A stretch of 64,000 bases of DNA from Glandiceps talaboti (lineage: Eukaryota > Hemichordata > Enteropneusta > Spengelidae), in assembly GCF_964340395.1 (NCBI RefSeq), contig NC_135563.1, positions 5,348,922 to 5,412,921 of the forward strand, written 5' to 3'. A model generated the notes under the pieces. The model worked only from the letters and a program-made list of their open reading frames with translations. It had not been told where the DNA came from and did not search any database. Made by a program: the position numbers and the translations under genes. The first letter of the stretch is position 1. Each line of letters starts with the position of its first letter. Shown here one piece after another: positions 1 to 12,703 of the stretch.

Positions 1-1133
1 TACAACTTTGAATGTAAGACACTATCTATGCTCCAACATGCTGTGCCAAGTGTTGTTAATCCTATTCGGTTGTTTACTTAAATTTCCCTGTTTAAAAACT
101 AAAAACCTCAACGCATATAATATGGAATTGTTTGGGTACAAACTTCTCACGGTGCATTGCATTGCATTGTAATTGATAGTGTAATGCATTCATTAATAAT
201 TGTGGTCTCTGTTAAGAAATGACCACTACCACCAAATTAAAAACTGTTAATAAATATTCTTACCATAAGCCTATAGGAGGGCACAAACACGAAGTTCATT
301 AAAGTACAAGTTACAGGGGAAGAAGGCGAGGTTATACATTTTTGGGTATACTCTTTGCTGAATATTTAAAAAAACAGTACTTGCAGTATTGTACTTATTG
401 AAGCATCACTTACAATTGATTGAACGCCAACCGAGTATCAGGATATGACGTATAAAAGATCTGATGACGCAATTCATTATATGTATAAGTTGTCAAGCAA
501 GGAAATAATCCCAATGGTTCTAACAATACCAGAAGACAATTGTGATGTCATTAAACGCATGCACTAACATTAACATTATCCTAGAATAGTTTAATCAACG
601 TCTGTGTGAAAATTTTGTAAACTCAGCTTGTGCCGAATTTAACGTCGTAAAGCACTAGTCAAGCAAGATTAAAATAACGCATGAATGACACGTAGCCTTG
701 ATTACTTACGAACTTATCATGGCAAATCACAACAGTATTAAAGAAACCAATTAACTACATCCCTATGGATCGCAATTACTGCCCTCTTATACGTGAACAG
801 AAAGAGCGTCGAAAGAGCCCACGAACTCTATCTACTAACACCGTTGAACCTCTCATATTAGGTTGTGTAGACAGAACAAGTTTATGTGCATCTCTCATAC
901 GCATATCGCCTCGAGGTTTGAGTAATAACAACACCTTAAACTTTAATAATATGCCACTATCAATCAACATCACAACAAATAAATGCTTTCTATCGAGAGC
1001 CAAACATCATTTTCATATAATTATGCATGGTTCATAAAATAGGTGGAAACATATACATTCTGAGCCTCGGGTCATATTAATCCATTCACAAATGCTATTT
1101 CACTGCACACACAATGCACACACAGAATGTCAT
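1..1133. other. no gene seen
   Basis: AT-rich sequence without a recognisable gene. A 90-codon open frame at 765-1037 overlaps an equally open frame on the other strand, and neither resembles a known protein. Confidence 0.6.
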
Positions 1134-2345
1134 ATTTGATTTGATTTGATTTATTTCAGTATGCAGAAAACAATTGCAACTGTTACAATAAACATTAATA
1201 TGCTGGGATAATACAGAAAAGCTAAACAAAATTATTCCCAAACTCATGTTCTAACTCCATGCTAAGCTTCGTTTGTATTTGTTCGACATTTCTGCCAGAC
1301 AAATGATAAACCTAGTAGGAAGGCCATCTATGCCAGTGACTTTGTCCTTGCTGATTTGATCAATAATATCGACAATTACAGACTCGTCAACTGCAGATAA
1401 CCCAAAAGAGTTCTGAGATACGTTTTGTTTTGAGTAGAAATCGTGTACATGTTTACGACTTAACTGCCTTTACTTATAGACAGCTTGTTCACTAGTAAAG
1501 ATGCTATCGTTGTAAGAAATCATTAAACTTCCGGGCCACTTTTGAACTATGGAAACTGCTGTCATCATAAAAGGCCAAACTAATGTTTGAACTAGAAGAA
1601 CCTGTTTTTCTAGAAGGTGTTCCCAAACTTCGTAAAGTTTTCCACAGTTCTTTAGCGGACTTAATACACTCCCTTATCTTATAGTAGTCTGCTTTAGCCC
1701 TGGTAACCATTTCACAACATAATCTTTCTCAGACATTTAAATTCTTTTTTACAAAATCATGATTCCCCTCCCTGTTTTCTGAATAGAGAAAGTTCCTTAT
1801 GTTTTAGCTAGATAGCCCATAATGTGTCTGAATCTACCCACTATTTCGACCTTTGCTTGATTGTAACCTCGTTTACTGGAGCAAACATGTCTACTATTTA
1901 GATAAAAGTTGTTCGCAATATTTCCCAAGCTTTATCGACCTTGTCACAGTTGATGACATTAAACCAGTCGGTACTTCTAAGGGCGTTCTGGAATGAGTTA
2001 ATACCAAAGTGTATTATTGATCGAATCTTTACAGTGCTATGCTGTCCTATTTGTTTAAGACCAACTTTAATTTCTTAGTACAGAAAGTAATAAAGTGGTC
2101 ACTAATACCCACTGGCAATACGCCAGACTGATATATCTTTTCCTCATCAGACACAAAAATGGTATCAATTATAGAATTACTGGTGTCAGTCATTCTTGTC
2201 GAGTCCTTAATTATTTGAGAAAGATCAATTGCAGTGCAGAATGATTGTAATCTGTTGAAAAGGTTGTTGGGCCTTGCTGCTGTCACCTATAATGACAATG
2301 GTCAAATCCTCCAAGGAGTTAAAGATGTCCATAACTAGGTGGATT
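1134..2345 (-). mobile_element. internally deleted non-LTR retrotransposon (CR1/Rex-like)
   Basis: On the minus strand, pieces of one non-LTR element appear in their natural order. First is the C-terminal part of an AP-type endonuclease (2047-2286, next entry). Then comes the linker typical of these elements, with residues like KADYYK and LWKTLRSLG at 1504-1710. Then the start of the reverse transcriptase with the motif VTGIDGLPTRFI (about 1300-1370). The frame then ends near 1250 and the sequence passes straight to a 3' tail reading AAATAAATCAAATCAAATC (about 1134-1157). Most of the reverse transcriptase is therefore missing although both sides are present, so this is an internal deletion rather than ordinary 5' truncation. 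Frameshifts and stops between the blocks show it is dead. Family assignment is by protein motif only. Confidence 0.8.
2047..2286 (-). pseudogene. endonuclease domain remnant of non-LTR element
   Basis: About 79 codons match the end of the AP-endonuclease-like domain that nicks target DNA in non-LTR retrotransposons. Visible hallmarks are the spaced motifs SIIDTIFVSD and GVLPVGISDHF. The SDH triad is the conserved C-terminal catalytic signature of this nuclease family. Upstream on the minus strand (about 2290-2340) the related frame continues as LEDLTIVIIGD, the usual GD strand, and is joined through a frameshift. The frame stops at 2047. The N-terminal catalytic residues are absent, so no activity is expected. 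Confidence 0.8.
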
Positions 2346-3548
2346 ATAATGTTATATTTCATGACATTGAGATTTCTTACATATTAAAGTTAATATTTAC
2401 TAATAGAATGCATATTTACCTAGGATAGGATAATAGTAAAATGGTAAATCCATTTTCGATATCAGATTACTTATATTTTATATTGCATGTAACGATTATC
2501 ACAGCATAAGCTAACTCTTGGAATAAAATGTATGTTTTGTATATCAGACAAGAAATACTTTCTTCAGAATTAATGTTATTAAATGCTAGCTTAACGTCCA
2601 TTGGTAAACTTTGCATTCTATTTAGTATTTCCTATTTAGTAATTTATTGATTGCATGTGTTACTGTACCAGTATACATTCCATCTCCTTGGAGTCCTACC
2701 ATTCAAATCGTAATGTACAATTCTATACAAACGTTGTGAATGAGAATCAACTTTAAGTGGTTGATTGCATGCTTTTGGTTCTTATGACTAAATCGACTAA
2801 CTTTGTCATTGACTCAATGAGAGCAAAAATCCGTACTACATACATCGTTGTAAAGTATTTGTATATTCAAATTCGGATACGGTAGTTGTTTTTATTCCGA
2901 ATGTAATAGTACAACGAAGTGCGCATACAATTGGACGACAACAAAATCAAGTATTCATATTTGTGCTCAAGATCAGAAGATAGGCATTACTGTTTTAATA
3001 ATAACGTTATTTACCACAATACACCACATCGTACATATCTTATGATTTACATTTTATTAATGACAACAAGTGCATAGGTGGCAATTACATTGATATAAAT
3101 CTTTGGACTGGTCAATTGCACTAGTTTCCTGTCACTGTCGTATATGCTTTTTCTTCAAACAGATTGGTAACTTAATATTGGTGTTATAATGTTATGACGG
3201 AATTGAAATGCATGTAATTACATTTGTATGAAAGTCAGTGACTGTGACGCGAACAAACACAGTAGAAAAGGACATCCAGATTGAACTAAAATACCATTAC
3301 TGGACGTAAGATAACTGCAGCATGACATGTATGGGATTATTATTTACAGTGTAATTCTATAGGCTTGAGTAAAATCGTATTACTTCAAAATACGTAAACA
3401 TGATTACAAACATGATTTAGATTACAGAAGCATTAAAACTTTGTAACATGGAGAGCCTGAGGCTCTCAGTTAAAATATATACAGCAGTAAATATATATAA
3501 TGTCTTTCCTTTCGCGGATATGATTTGTGTATTTGGAGTATTATTAGT

Positions 3549-3700
3549 TTTTGTATATCATATCGGTGTCAATCAACCAGGTACATATATATTGCATCCA
3601 ACCTGGAAAGTAAAGCAATGTAAAAACGTTCGACTGATAAGCTTGTATGTGAGATTATTTCAGAGTGTAGAATTCAAATAACGTCCAAGAAAACCACATT
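3549..3700 (+). repeat. 152-bp perfect direct repeat, copy A
   Basis: The block is identical by eye over its whole length to 7034-7185, in the same orientation, 3485 bp apart. Sequence diverges abruptly on both sides. The two copies flank the first GPCR exon. It could be a recent duplication, a short interspersed element, or an assembly artefact. Confidence 0.95.
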
Positions 3701-5677
3701 TTTAAGCTTTTAATGGAATTCACTTAGACGCTTTGGAAGTTAGAGATTGCTTTATAAAAGATCAACATTTGAAATTTGATGATCTACCCCTTTTCCCTTC
3801 ACAATTTAGTACTGTAAAATTAACTATGATGACCTCTACCGCCGTAGTAGGAACATTCTTACTAGGGTAAATTGTGAAAAAATGTATATGAAGATTGAAA
3901 ACTGATTACTAATAAAGCCGACACTACTGTTTAGCTACGTTTAATCACTAATACACTAATATGTAAAACAAACAGAAAGGAATACAGTTATTCTCAAATG
4001 TGAAAAAGACATTCATTTACAATAATATGACACAAACAATTAATTTCATGTTTTTTAGATATCTATACACAATATCATTATCCTCGGTACCATCTGATTA
4101 AGGCTGTGCATCCTGCTCCGATACTATACAACTGCCGAGTATAAATATACACGTCGACAAATTTTAATTCTCAGCAATTAATTATGCAATTGTTATTTTA
4201 AAGCTAGTATGGAAAATGTGCAGGTATAATCTTAACAGTAGCCAGACGATCTATTTTTATGACAGTACAAATTCCTGTCTATATGAAGATAAACAAGACG
4301 CATTTAGGAATTGTCTAGAAAGAATGATTAATTTAGAAGAGGTCTTCATTTTCACACAATGTATCCACTGAAAGTTTATCTCCCTACTATGATACATCTA
4401 CAGACACACTGGGCCCTACTTTGTTTTTGCAACGATCTTATACTGCATGAAAAGTGGTGTAATTATGTTTAATATTTACTTTTTATCTAAATGTAAATTC
4501 CGAAGACAGCTTAAAGGCTAAATATATGATATTAAAAGCTAGGAATCAAATTTTACTGCTAAAGTAGACAAAGTCACTACCAGCCACTAGATATAAAGTA
4601 AACGTAGATTCTAGGCCTAGATAATCCTAAAGATATTACTACTCAGTAAGTGTTATCCCTGTTATATCTCTTAGGCGTTTATTTCACCAGCTTTAAATGA
4701 CGTTTTATAGTACGATGTGAGCTCTTGGGACATCTATTTGGATTCTTGACTTTTTTCTAGAGGTCAGATCTTAAAAAGGTACCTCACATTGATAACTCGA
4801 TTTCATCACTGAATGCACAGTTGGGATGTACACGATCTGAGTGTCAATGATACATCTTTTCATCGCACAGAAATGGTACTCATTAATTTAACATTCCCGT
4901 TGTTGTGTGTGTCAACTAAGGGTCATGATGGAAAACCGACAAGAATAACAAATAGGCTTGGTATTAATATATAAATCATGAGACAAAAAGAACCCATACG
5001 GACCCATATGGTTTGCGTCATTGGTATTCTAATATATCTGAGAGCTTTTATTTTCACAAACGACTCCTTTCACGAGCTGAATATGTTCGCAAATTTACGC
5101 GACTGATCATTACTATGGAAAGAAACAGGTTAAGGTGTTATATATGACGGTCTTCTGAATAATTTTAATATGCTTTTTTATACACTAACTATTCCAATGA
5201 CTAAGTTTCCCAATTGTAAGTCTGCTTTATAACAACGTCTACAACATTTTAAGATTTATTTTCGAAATCCATGGTTTAAGCTTAAATAAATCGCATATGC
5301 ATTATCATTGAGACGTCGAAGTCAATGTGCCAGTGTGCCTTCAAAATACTTTCGGGAATAATGGAGGAGTGTTCTTAGAGATTAGCATAATAAATAATGA
5401 ATATGATTCAGTCTTAAGAATAAACACAGTCATGAATTGTGAAGTTGACGTGGGATTTGTGCTTCCAAACCTTTGAACACAAACCATCTAGAATGCACTT
5501 TAAATTGTACTATGACATTGACATGTACTTACTCTAAAAGCTAACTGTGGTTTTCAAAGTTAATTAGTTCAAACTTAGTACCCTTGATAACACGATTCTT
5601 AGATAGATTCACCTTGTTTGCGTGGATAGGGCAAATGGTGATACGACCTGTCAGCTAAAGCTACAACTTGATCTTAT

Positions 5678-5701
5678 TCCCTACTTTATTCAATTTTACA
5701 G
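5678..5701 (+). other. splice acceptor of GPCR exon
   Basis: Pyrimidine-rich stretch ending TTTTACAG, followed by GC AAA. With an upstream exon ending in T, the split codon would be TGC (Cys), matching the conserved TM3 cysteine. The paralogue at 45191 has the same phase-1 position with T|GT, also Cys. Confidence 0.8.
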
Positions 5702-6609
5702 GCAAATTGGTGCCGTTCTTGGAATACACAGCAGCCCAAGCATCAGTGTTAACATTGGTTTTCATCAGCGCTGAGAGATACGTAGCCATATGTTATCCGC
5801 TCAAGGCTAAGTACACCATTACCCCTGGAAGAAGCATTCTCATTTGCATATTCATCTGGTTTGTTTCCTGTTCCGCCAGTGTGCCGTATTTGTTTATGGC
5901 ACAACATAATGCATATGAATTATCAGCAGAAGGTGAATTGATGTACGAGTGTGGAACGTATATCAAATCCATATGGGCAGAAATATACATCATTTCCTGT
6001 TTTATTATCTTTTTTGTGTTACCTCTTTTCGCGATTGGGTTTTTATATTTCAAGGTCGCAATGACATTGCATCGAAGCACATCTATGATTCAAGGTAATG
6101 CATGCCAAACTACATACATCAGCAGAAATGCCATTAATATGCAAGGAGAGACACACCCCGTGCAAAAATACAGCTTGGTACCACAGGATACTGACAGTGA
6201 TGTTGCATTAACTCCCCAACATAGCCCTGCCAGAAGTATCCCCCAAAAGAATCGCTATGAAGCTCAAGAACGTGCTCGAAGGCGTGTTGTTTACATGTTG
6301 ATTACTGTGGTCGTAACATTCTTTCTGTGTCTGTTACCTCAACGTATTGTAAGCCTTTGGTTCCAATATGGCACCGCAGAGCAGCAGATAAAACTGGGAA
6401 TAGAGGGCGTTTATACACTCGTCATATCCTGTCGAGTTCTGACCTATATCAATTCGTCAATCAATCCTATTATCTATAACATCATGTCGACTAAGTTTAG
6501 GTCAGCTTTTTTACGTGCCCTCGGTTTTGACAAATTGCTATCGAGAAAGAAGAACATTAGGCCGTGCCGTGGGTCTAATGCTGCTTCGACAATGGCAACC
6601 GCACTTTAG
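5702..6609 (+). CDS. class A neuropeptide GPCR, terminal exon (TM3-TM7)
   Basis: Last coding exon of a rhodopsin-family plasma-membrane receptor for a peptide ligand that signals through G proteins. It encodes about 302 residues. TM3 begins KLVPFLEY and ends in ERY, the E/DRY switch. ICL2 follows as PLKAKYTITP, then TM4. ECL2 carries the disulphide cysteine in YECGTY, and TM5 has FFVLPLF. A variable ICL3 is followed by TM6 (FFLCLLPQR, with Leu where most families have the Trp toggle of CWxP). TM7 has NPIIY, then a helix 8 (FRSAFLRALGF). The AQASVLTL...ERY and PLKA motifs point to the group containing growth-hormone-secretagogue, TRH and insect CNMamide receptors. The exact ligand cannot be told. 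TM1-TM2 lie on unseen upstream exons. The C-terminus ATAL fits a class I PDZ ligand. A close paralogue lies at 44293-45191. Confidence 0.9.
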
Positions 6610-6685
6610 ACTACAACTTCATCATAGTGTGACGTGAAACATTCTGCTCTGTATATAAGAAAACATGGCGACTACGGTGGGAAGT

Positions 6686-6836
6686 ATTGTAAACACTACT
6701 TAACATACAATACTTATTATATATATATATAATCCTGACGATCCTGTTACAAAGATAATTTCTTTTCCTGCCGCCTCAATTACGAGATGCCCACACTTCA
6801 AAGAATAAGTATTGTATGTTAAGTAGTGTTTACAAT
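6686..6836. repeat. 151-bp element with 33-bp perfect inverted repeats
   Basis: Arms 6686-6718 and 6804-6836 are perfect reverse complements (start ATTGTAAACACTACTTAAC). They enclose 85 bp that includes a short (TA)n. The element starts 76 bp after the GPCR stop codon and ends before a poly(A) signal at 6960, so it probably sits in that gene's 3' UTR and would fold into a long hairpin in the mRNA. Its size and ends resemble a MITE. I could not identify a target-site duplication. Confidence 0.85.
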
Positions 6837-6959
6837 CCAATCATTTATTGCCAATTAACTATATAGCTATAGAGATAATGTCTACATGTAATATTGGTAG
6901 TTATAGCAAACGTTCATTACAGCATGAATTCTTATAGGCTAAATATGGACATGTAATTT

Positions 6960-6965
6960 AATAAA
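6960..6965 (+). terminator. candidate poly(A) signal of the first GPCR gene
   Basis: An AATAAA hexamer about 350 bp after the stop codon, the first one seen on the plus strand. Position and sequence are plausible, but in AT-rich DNA such hexamers also occur by chance. Confidence 0.4.
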
Positions 6966-7033
6966 TATAGTTCGGAGTCGTTGATAATGAATTAGCTTCT
7001 TGTTATGCATAAAAGTGTATGATAAATTAACTA

Positions 7034-7185
7034 TTTTGTATATCATATCGGTGTCAATCAACCAGGTACATATATATTGCATCCAACCTGGAAAGTAAAG
7101 CAATGTAAAAACGTTCGACTGATAAGCTTGTATGTGAGATTATTTCAGAGTGTAGAATTCAAATAACGTCCAAGAAAACCACATT
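7034..7185 (+). repeat. 152-bp perfect direct repeat, copy B
   Basis: Identical to 3549-3700. It lies just downstream of the candidate poly(A) signal of the GPCR gene. The flanks differ from those of copy A on both sides. Confidence 0.95.
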
Positions 7186-10100
7186 ACAGACCAACTGTAA
7201 GGGTATTATTGCTCTTTTGGTTCCAGTCCGTTTGCTACTTGCCTTATTTATAAAAAAATATACACTTTAAACGTGAACGTAAAATGCGCCTTGTGGATAG
7301 ATTTCCCTATCAAAGTTCTTCAATTCACTCTTTCTTATATGAGAGCTTAAGCATATTCCTGGTCCTTTTGGAATCAGAAATAGAAATTTGGGGTTAACGT
7401 CCACCATCTTGTTTTCAAGGAAATAGTCAATCTTTTATCTTTCCATAGCGTTAACACAGTATTAGGCGGCCATATTAGATTCTAATATGACTAGAGTGTG
7501 ATATAATTTTGGTCAGTATTTCAAAAACTTGAGCGGTGACCCCAGATTGTTTTAATTGATTTAAACTGAGTACATTAACATAGAAACATAGCCGTCTTGA
7601 GTCCATTGCTCAGATCAGATCCTCCACCTCAGCTAATGTCAAGCAGAGCGAGGTAAAGTAATAGGGCTACTGTATAGTTTTACAAGTAATGATTACCAAT
7701 TGTATGTACAATTGAAGTAGATTATTTTAAAGTATACAAGATTCGTACATCAATGACAATTTCCCTTTCATAAGTCGGTTATATTGTTATGACATATTAT
7801 ATTAAACACAAGGGATTGCATGTTATCATACATTTATTCAATTAAATGTTACAGTTGTTATTTTTGTACAGGCGATTTTCTTCATTAAATGTCATTATAT
7901 CCGTCTGACCACAAAAAATTATCTTGCTGTGTGCTAAGACAAGCAAGGATATACATGGGTCATGGCATACCTCTTATCAAACCTTTTTATCATGATATGT
8001 GATGCTATCCTTGAATGTTAATACCCCTTTTCAAGCGCGATTTGATCTTCATTTGATAACTATCCAACATATATCTCCGTATCTGATTGACAGTGCAAAG
8101 TAGTTTACCTTCTCGATTTGTTATTCATTGAAAAGATTAGAAGATTTTTAAACTTGCCTTTCACTCAATATACAACTCAGAAGCTTGAATGGTGAATCTT
8201 ACTGACACACCATGCCTCAAATTAAAACAAGTGTGTCAGATCTACAACGTGCTCTCATTGATGTATTATTCAGTCTTGTTTTTAATAAGATTAGCTGAAG
8301 GAAATGCACTGATAACGACGAAATAGGATGAGAATAGAATAACAAAAGGAAACAGCGTATTTATAGTCATGAAGTGTTACAAAATATAGAAGCACTTCAC
8401 TTATAACACTTCAAATGTATCTATGGGATGTTATAGTGTTTTAGAATAAACCTTCCCTGAATGATTTCTTTTCAAATCTATTACATATCTTGGCATGGCA
8501 CTGGAATGCTCTTTCAAATACTAGTTTAATATATTCAGAGAATCTTTTCATTGACAGTCTCGACAAAAAGCGCCACAGATACAAGATCTTTGTTATGCTA
8601 CAAACACTGACAAAGTTAAATTTTACTACAAGTATATAGGGATTTTTACATTCTGAGGGATTTATTTATATTCATCACTTTGATTAAATCTGTAATTGGT
8701 ACGACTATGGAGTCGACATGTAATTACGCTTAGAGTCACAGAGAGACATGCCTTTGTGTTCTCGTCATGTAAGTCATTCTTAAAGAATATAATAATGAAA
8801 ATAACGAGCGAGCTCAGTCAATAGCAAATCGACGTCATTTCATTGCCTTATGTATTTGAGCGCCGATGCCATTTTTTTGAATAAATAAAATATATAAACG
8901 TAAGTTAGTTCAGAGCAATGTTCTTATGTCACAAAGAATCCAACTCTAACGTAAATAATAGAGTATTCGTCTAGTGACGTACAAACAATTTAAAGCACAC
9001 ACGTCGAATCATGTAGGGAATTTTAAAAATGGACAACTTAAATAACCATTAGTAATTGAATTTGACGCATACATTTTTAAAGGTATGACTGCCTGGGCCT
9101 GGGACCCTATTTTGCATATGACTGACTGTATATTTAGGGGTGGAAAACTTGTGATGACTCACTGGAAAGTAACCACCAAAATATAAACATTCCCTATCTG
9201 GGTTGTTCACATGCAAATACCGTATATTTGAATAATCCTGAGTGACACACAATCTAAACAGCTGTTTGCAGGGGACTTTGTCTCATTTTGAAATTTTTTT
9301 CATTCTATGAAACAAACAGATTGCTTTTCAACTAATTTGTGTATCAGGTTACCATCCTACGACATTCACAAACAATTTGTACATGATATATGACCTGTGT
9401 GTTTCTCGGAGCACAGAAGAAATGCTGAAAACAAGCCCAGAAGCTAGTGCTCTGTACAGCAGTTGGAATTTCCCGCAATTGCATAGATTAGCCATAATCC
9501 TCTTGATATAGGGCAGTTGTGTGTTTAAGATATGGCATGCTTACTATACAGTCAGTTTTTAAACGATATTCATTACTTCAGACAAAACAGAGCTAGATCA
9601 AATTTAGGTTTTTACAAGATATGTTTCGCAAAGAATTGTACATACTTATGTTTGGAGATTTGCCAAGTGTATGCAGTCTACAGAACATTTAATGACAGTC
9701 TAAACATCTTGATAAGTGTACCATATTCATCAGTTCAAAATTCAACGAAATGACTCCGAATAAAACATTGTTATTTGGAAGATCAGACAACCGTATGCGA
9801 TCAACCTTTTTAATATAAGATGATGACAGGACAAAGTATCATGAATACATTCACCGATATCGTAAGGTTTGGTCTGTTTCCTTCTAACTTAACTAACGTT
9901 GTACACCAGACTGAGAACCAATAACAAATTAAATACTCTATAAAGTGACTACGAAAATATGCCTGGAAGGAGACCTAAATTAAAGTGCAATACATCGTAT
10001 GGTATGAATATATACATGTCTGTATAGAGCTATGGCGCCAGTCATGTAGAACAGGTGAGACGACAGCTTACGTTAGGAAGATAAATGTGATATACACATA

Positions 10101-12703
10101 TCTACTTGGGTTCATAACATGTGCATGTCTTCTTACCGAATTCTAGTAGACTATAGATCTAGAGAGGATACATTGTGTCTTGTGCACATTAACAGCGATT
10201 GATAAAGTCACAAACATACTAAAGTATGTAATACAGATGAATCAATTCAAGTAATAATAAAATTGACAGAAGTTTTCGTTGTGAGTCATAAGTATTTTGT
10301 ATGGTTTCAAAATCAAATCTGCACTTCGTCAATGTTTTTCATTTCTTGAACTTCCCTAGTCTCTCTTTTTTTCCCTTTACAATTTGAACCAACTGCAAGT
10401 GAGGCCAAATGTTTTCGTCGTTGATGGAATGTCTTGTTACCTTGATAAGTGATAGGAAACATTTAATAACATGTTCAATACGTCACCCATGACATTGCAA
10501 TCATCCTCGGCATGCATGAATATGTATGGATAAACAATATATGTCATCGTTGTCATTATTTATTTCTCTTTTAAATTTTGTGAATTTGCATTAAAAAGGT
10601 GTATTACAATGAAAGAGTTTGGATATTTTCATTTGCCAATGGTTCTTCCCAGAGATAGTTTGTGTCTGACCGTTCGTGATACCGACATGTCTCTTCATTA
10701 GTGGAAAAAGTTGCCACTGGGCACGTATGAAGGTTGATTCACCTTAGAGTCTGTACTATTTTCCTCTGTGCATGCAAAATTATGACATCATAGTGACAAT
10801 ATGTCTGCCTTGCTTGAACAGGTTCACGGAAGGTGACAAAACTAATATGTACGTTGAAGATTAGAGCAACCCTTTCTAAATGAACAGGAAATTATGTGTC
10901 ATCATTTGAAGGAAATACCCAAGGGAAATTGTTTTCAACGTTTCCCCATAATTGCAATGATTGTTTCCTTACATGGATTAACTTTCAAATGTATGCATAA
11001 CTTTGAAATCGATGCTTTGGAGGAACGTCGTAGTTTCAAATAGATATTGCTGCAAAACATGTTCCTGTAAAAAAAGAGAATTGTTTCTAGTAGACAGTTT
11101 TTTTTTTATAAATTCACAATAAACCTGTCACTCGGCCTACCATTCATGGCAGTTACTGTTCTTTTTGTTTAGTACTCTATATATTTTAGAGCAAGTGTAT
11201 GTGGACAGATGCCATTGGCTTGTTTATTATTGGCGCTGCAGTTGTCTTCACTGAAGTAGGAAGGGTTATTTTTGTGTTTCCCCACTGACTGCATGGGCTG
11301 GACAAACATAAAAAAGACCGACACGGAGGTATTTAAGTGATGTGCGCTGACCAGAAACAATTCTTTTTGGGGGCCTAATGCCATTGATTTATTGTTATAG
11401 TGAACTCAACCATACATATTGTTTCTGTGATGGTAATCGTAAGCTTGGAAGTGCAATCGACATTTGTTTTATTTTAGACTATTGTAAATACATGTCTGTT
11501 CTGCAGTTATTGGTATCATCTGTAGCTTGACAACTTATAGGAACAATAAGTTAAGTGTAACCTACTGTTGTCCTAAATTGATTCGAGGTAAACGGGTATC
11601 ATTAATGAATGAATAGATTTCAAGGCCAATATCAATGCCGGATTGGGTATTTTGTTACGAAATATTTGTATTTAAGGGTACAAATCATCCATTAAAAGTA
11701 AAATTTATTTTGTATGAAGAGAACTGAAATGGCTAACCCCCAGTGTAAGAATGTTGTTTTCCTATCCTAAATTGAACTATTGATCTCGCCTCTTAGGTTA
11801 CATTTTATTTATTAAATGATTCTATACGACTCTGCTAAACAATATTTAAAACCATGTTTTACAACATCTCTCCATTTATGCACGTCCCATCCTACAGTCT
11901 TGGAAATACATGAAGTGTTAATATCGAAAACCAAACAGGTCTGACAAAGTCGAGGTAAGGAGTTTTTTAATCTATCCTGACATACGTCAAACAGATGAAA
12001 ACGAATCACTATTACACTTTATAAATGCAGGTATAACTGTCAGTTTGAAGTAGTTATTAAATTAAAGGTTGAAACATTTGTATTTCCTTTGTAATTGACG
12101 ACAACGCTTGCTATATAGTTTCACAGATTTGATGAGTAAATTGCAGGTTGCAATGACGTCATAACCATACCATTTCAACATTTGAGGGAAACAATTACGC
12201 GTACATTTAGATAAAATGAGTTGCAAAGCAGGTAAACAGGCGACAACAATGAGGCATCTTCTTGACAGGTTGCTGGCTTGTTGAGTAGACTTGAAAAACT
12301 ATAATCCGATAAACCGATATGTAAATCGTACGGTCATGGAAATTAAATGATATATTTACTCTTCTTGTCTTTCAGTCACAATATGATTTTACCATATGGC
12401 AATCCAACTCTGAAGTGAACTTAATGGGCATGGCTTAAAAAACACTTTCCTATTTGGGCTACCTCAAAAACCTTAAATGTGTCATTAGGAGAGAGTTGTT
12501 GGCGTATGCATACATGCATTGTATCTCTATTTTAAGAACAGGCTATTTTAAGATATGAATCAACTCTTCAAGGTCACTTGTCATGGTTGGAGAGTTCGAT
12601 TGAGCATGCCGTTGAAAGTCAATTCCCTGACCTTATGTCAAAGTTAAGGTGTACACAGAGTTGTACACATGTGTCTGAAACCTTTAAAAAGTAGAGAAGT
12701 TTA
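7186..12703. other. no gene seen
   Basis: AT-rich non-coding sequence. Short open frames (for example 9532-9753 and 11169-11384) show no recognisable motif and no splice context that would set them apart from chance. Confidence 0.55.

Larger units (their letters stand above)
2346..5701. other. no gene seen; probable intron or 5' flank of the GPCR
   Basis: Sequence upstream of the first GPCR exon. No frame with TM1/TM2 features of a class A receptor is visible on the plus strand. A 77-codon frame (3448-3681) overlaps the direct repeat at 3549-3700 and is not convincing. The final part (about 5678-5701) is a pyrimidine-rich tract ending in ACAG, the splice acceptor for the next exon. Confidence 0.5.

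Noticed and set aside
5155-5215. Possible upstream exon of the first GPCR ending T|GTAAGT at 5215
   Set aside because: Phase and last base fit, but the encoded residues show no TM2 LAxxD motif and no ECL1 Trp, and a stop lies shortly upstream.
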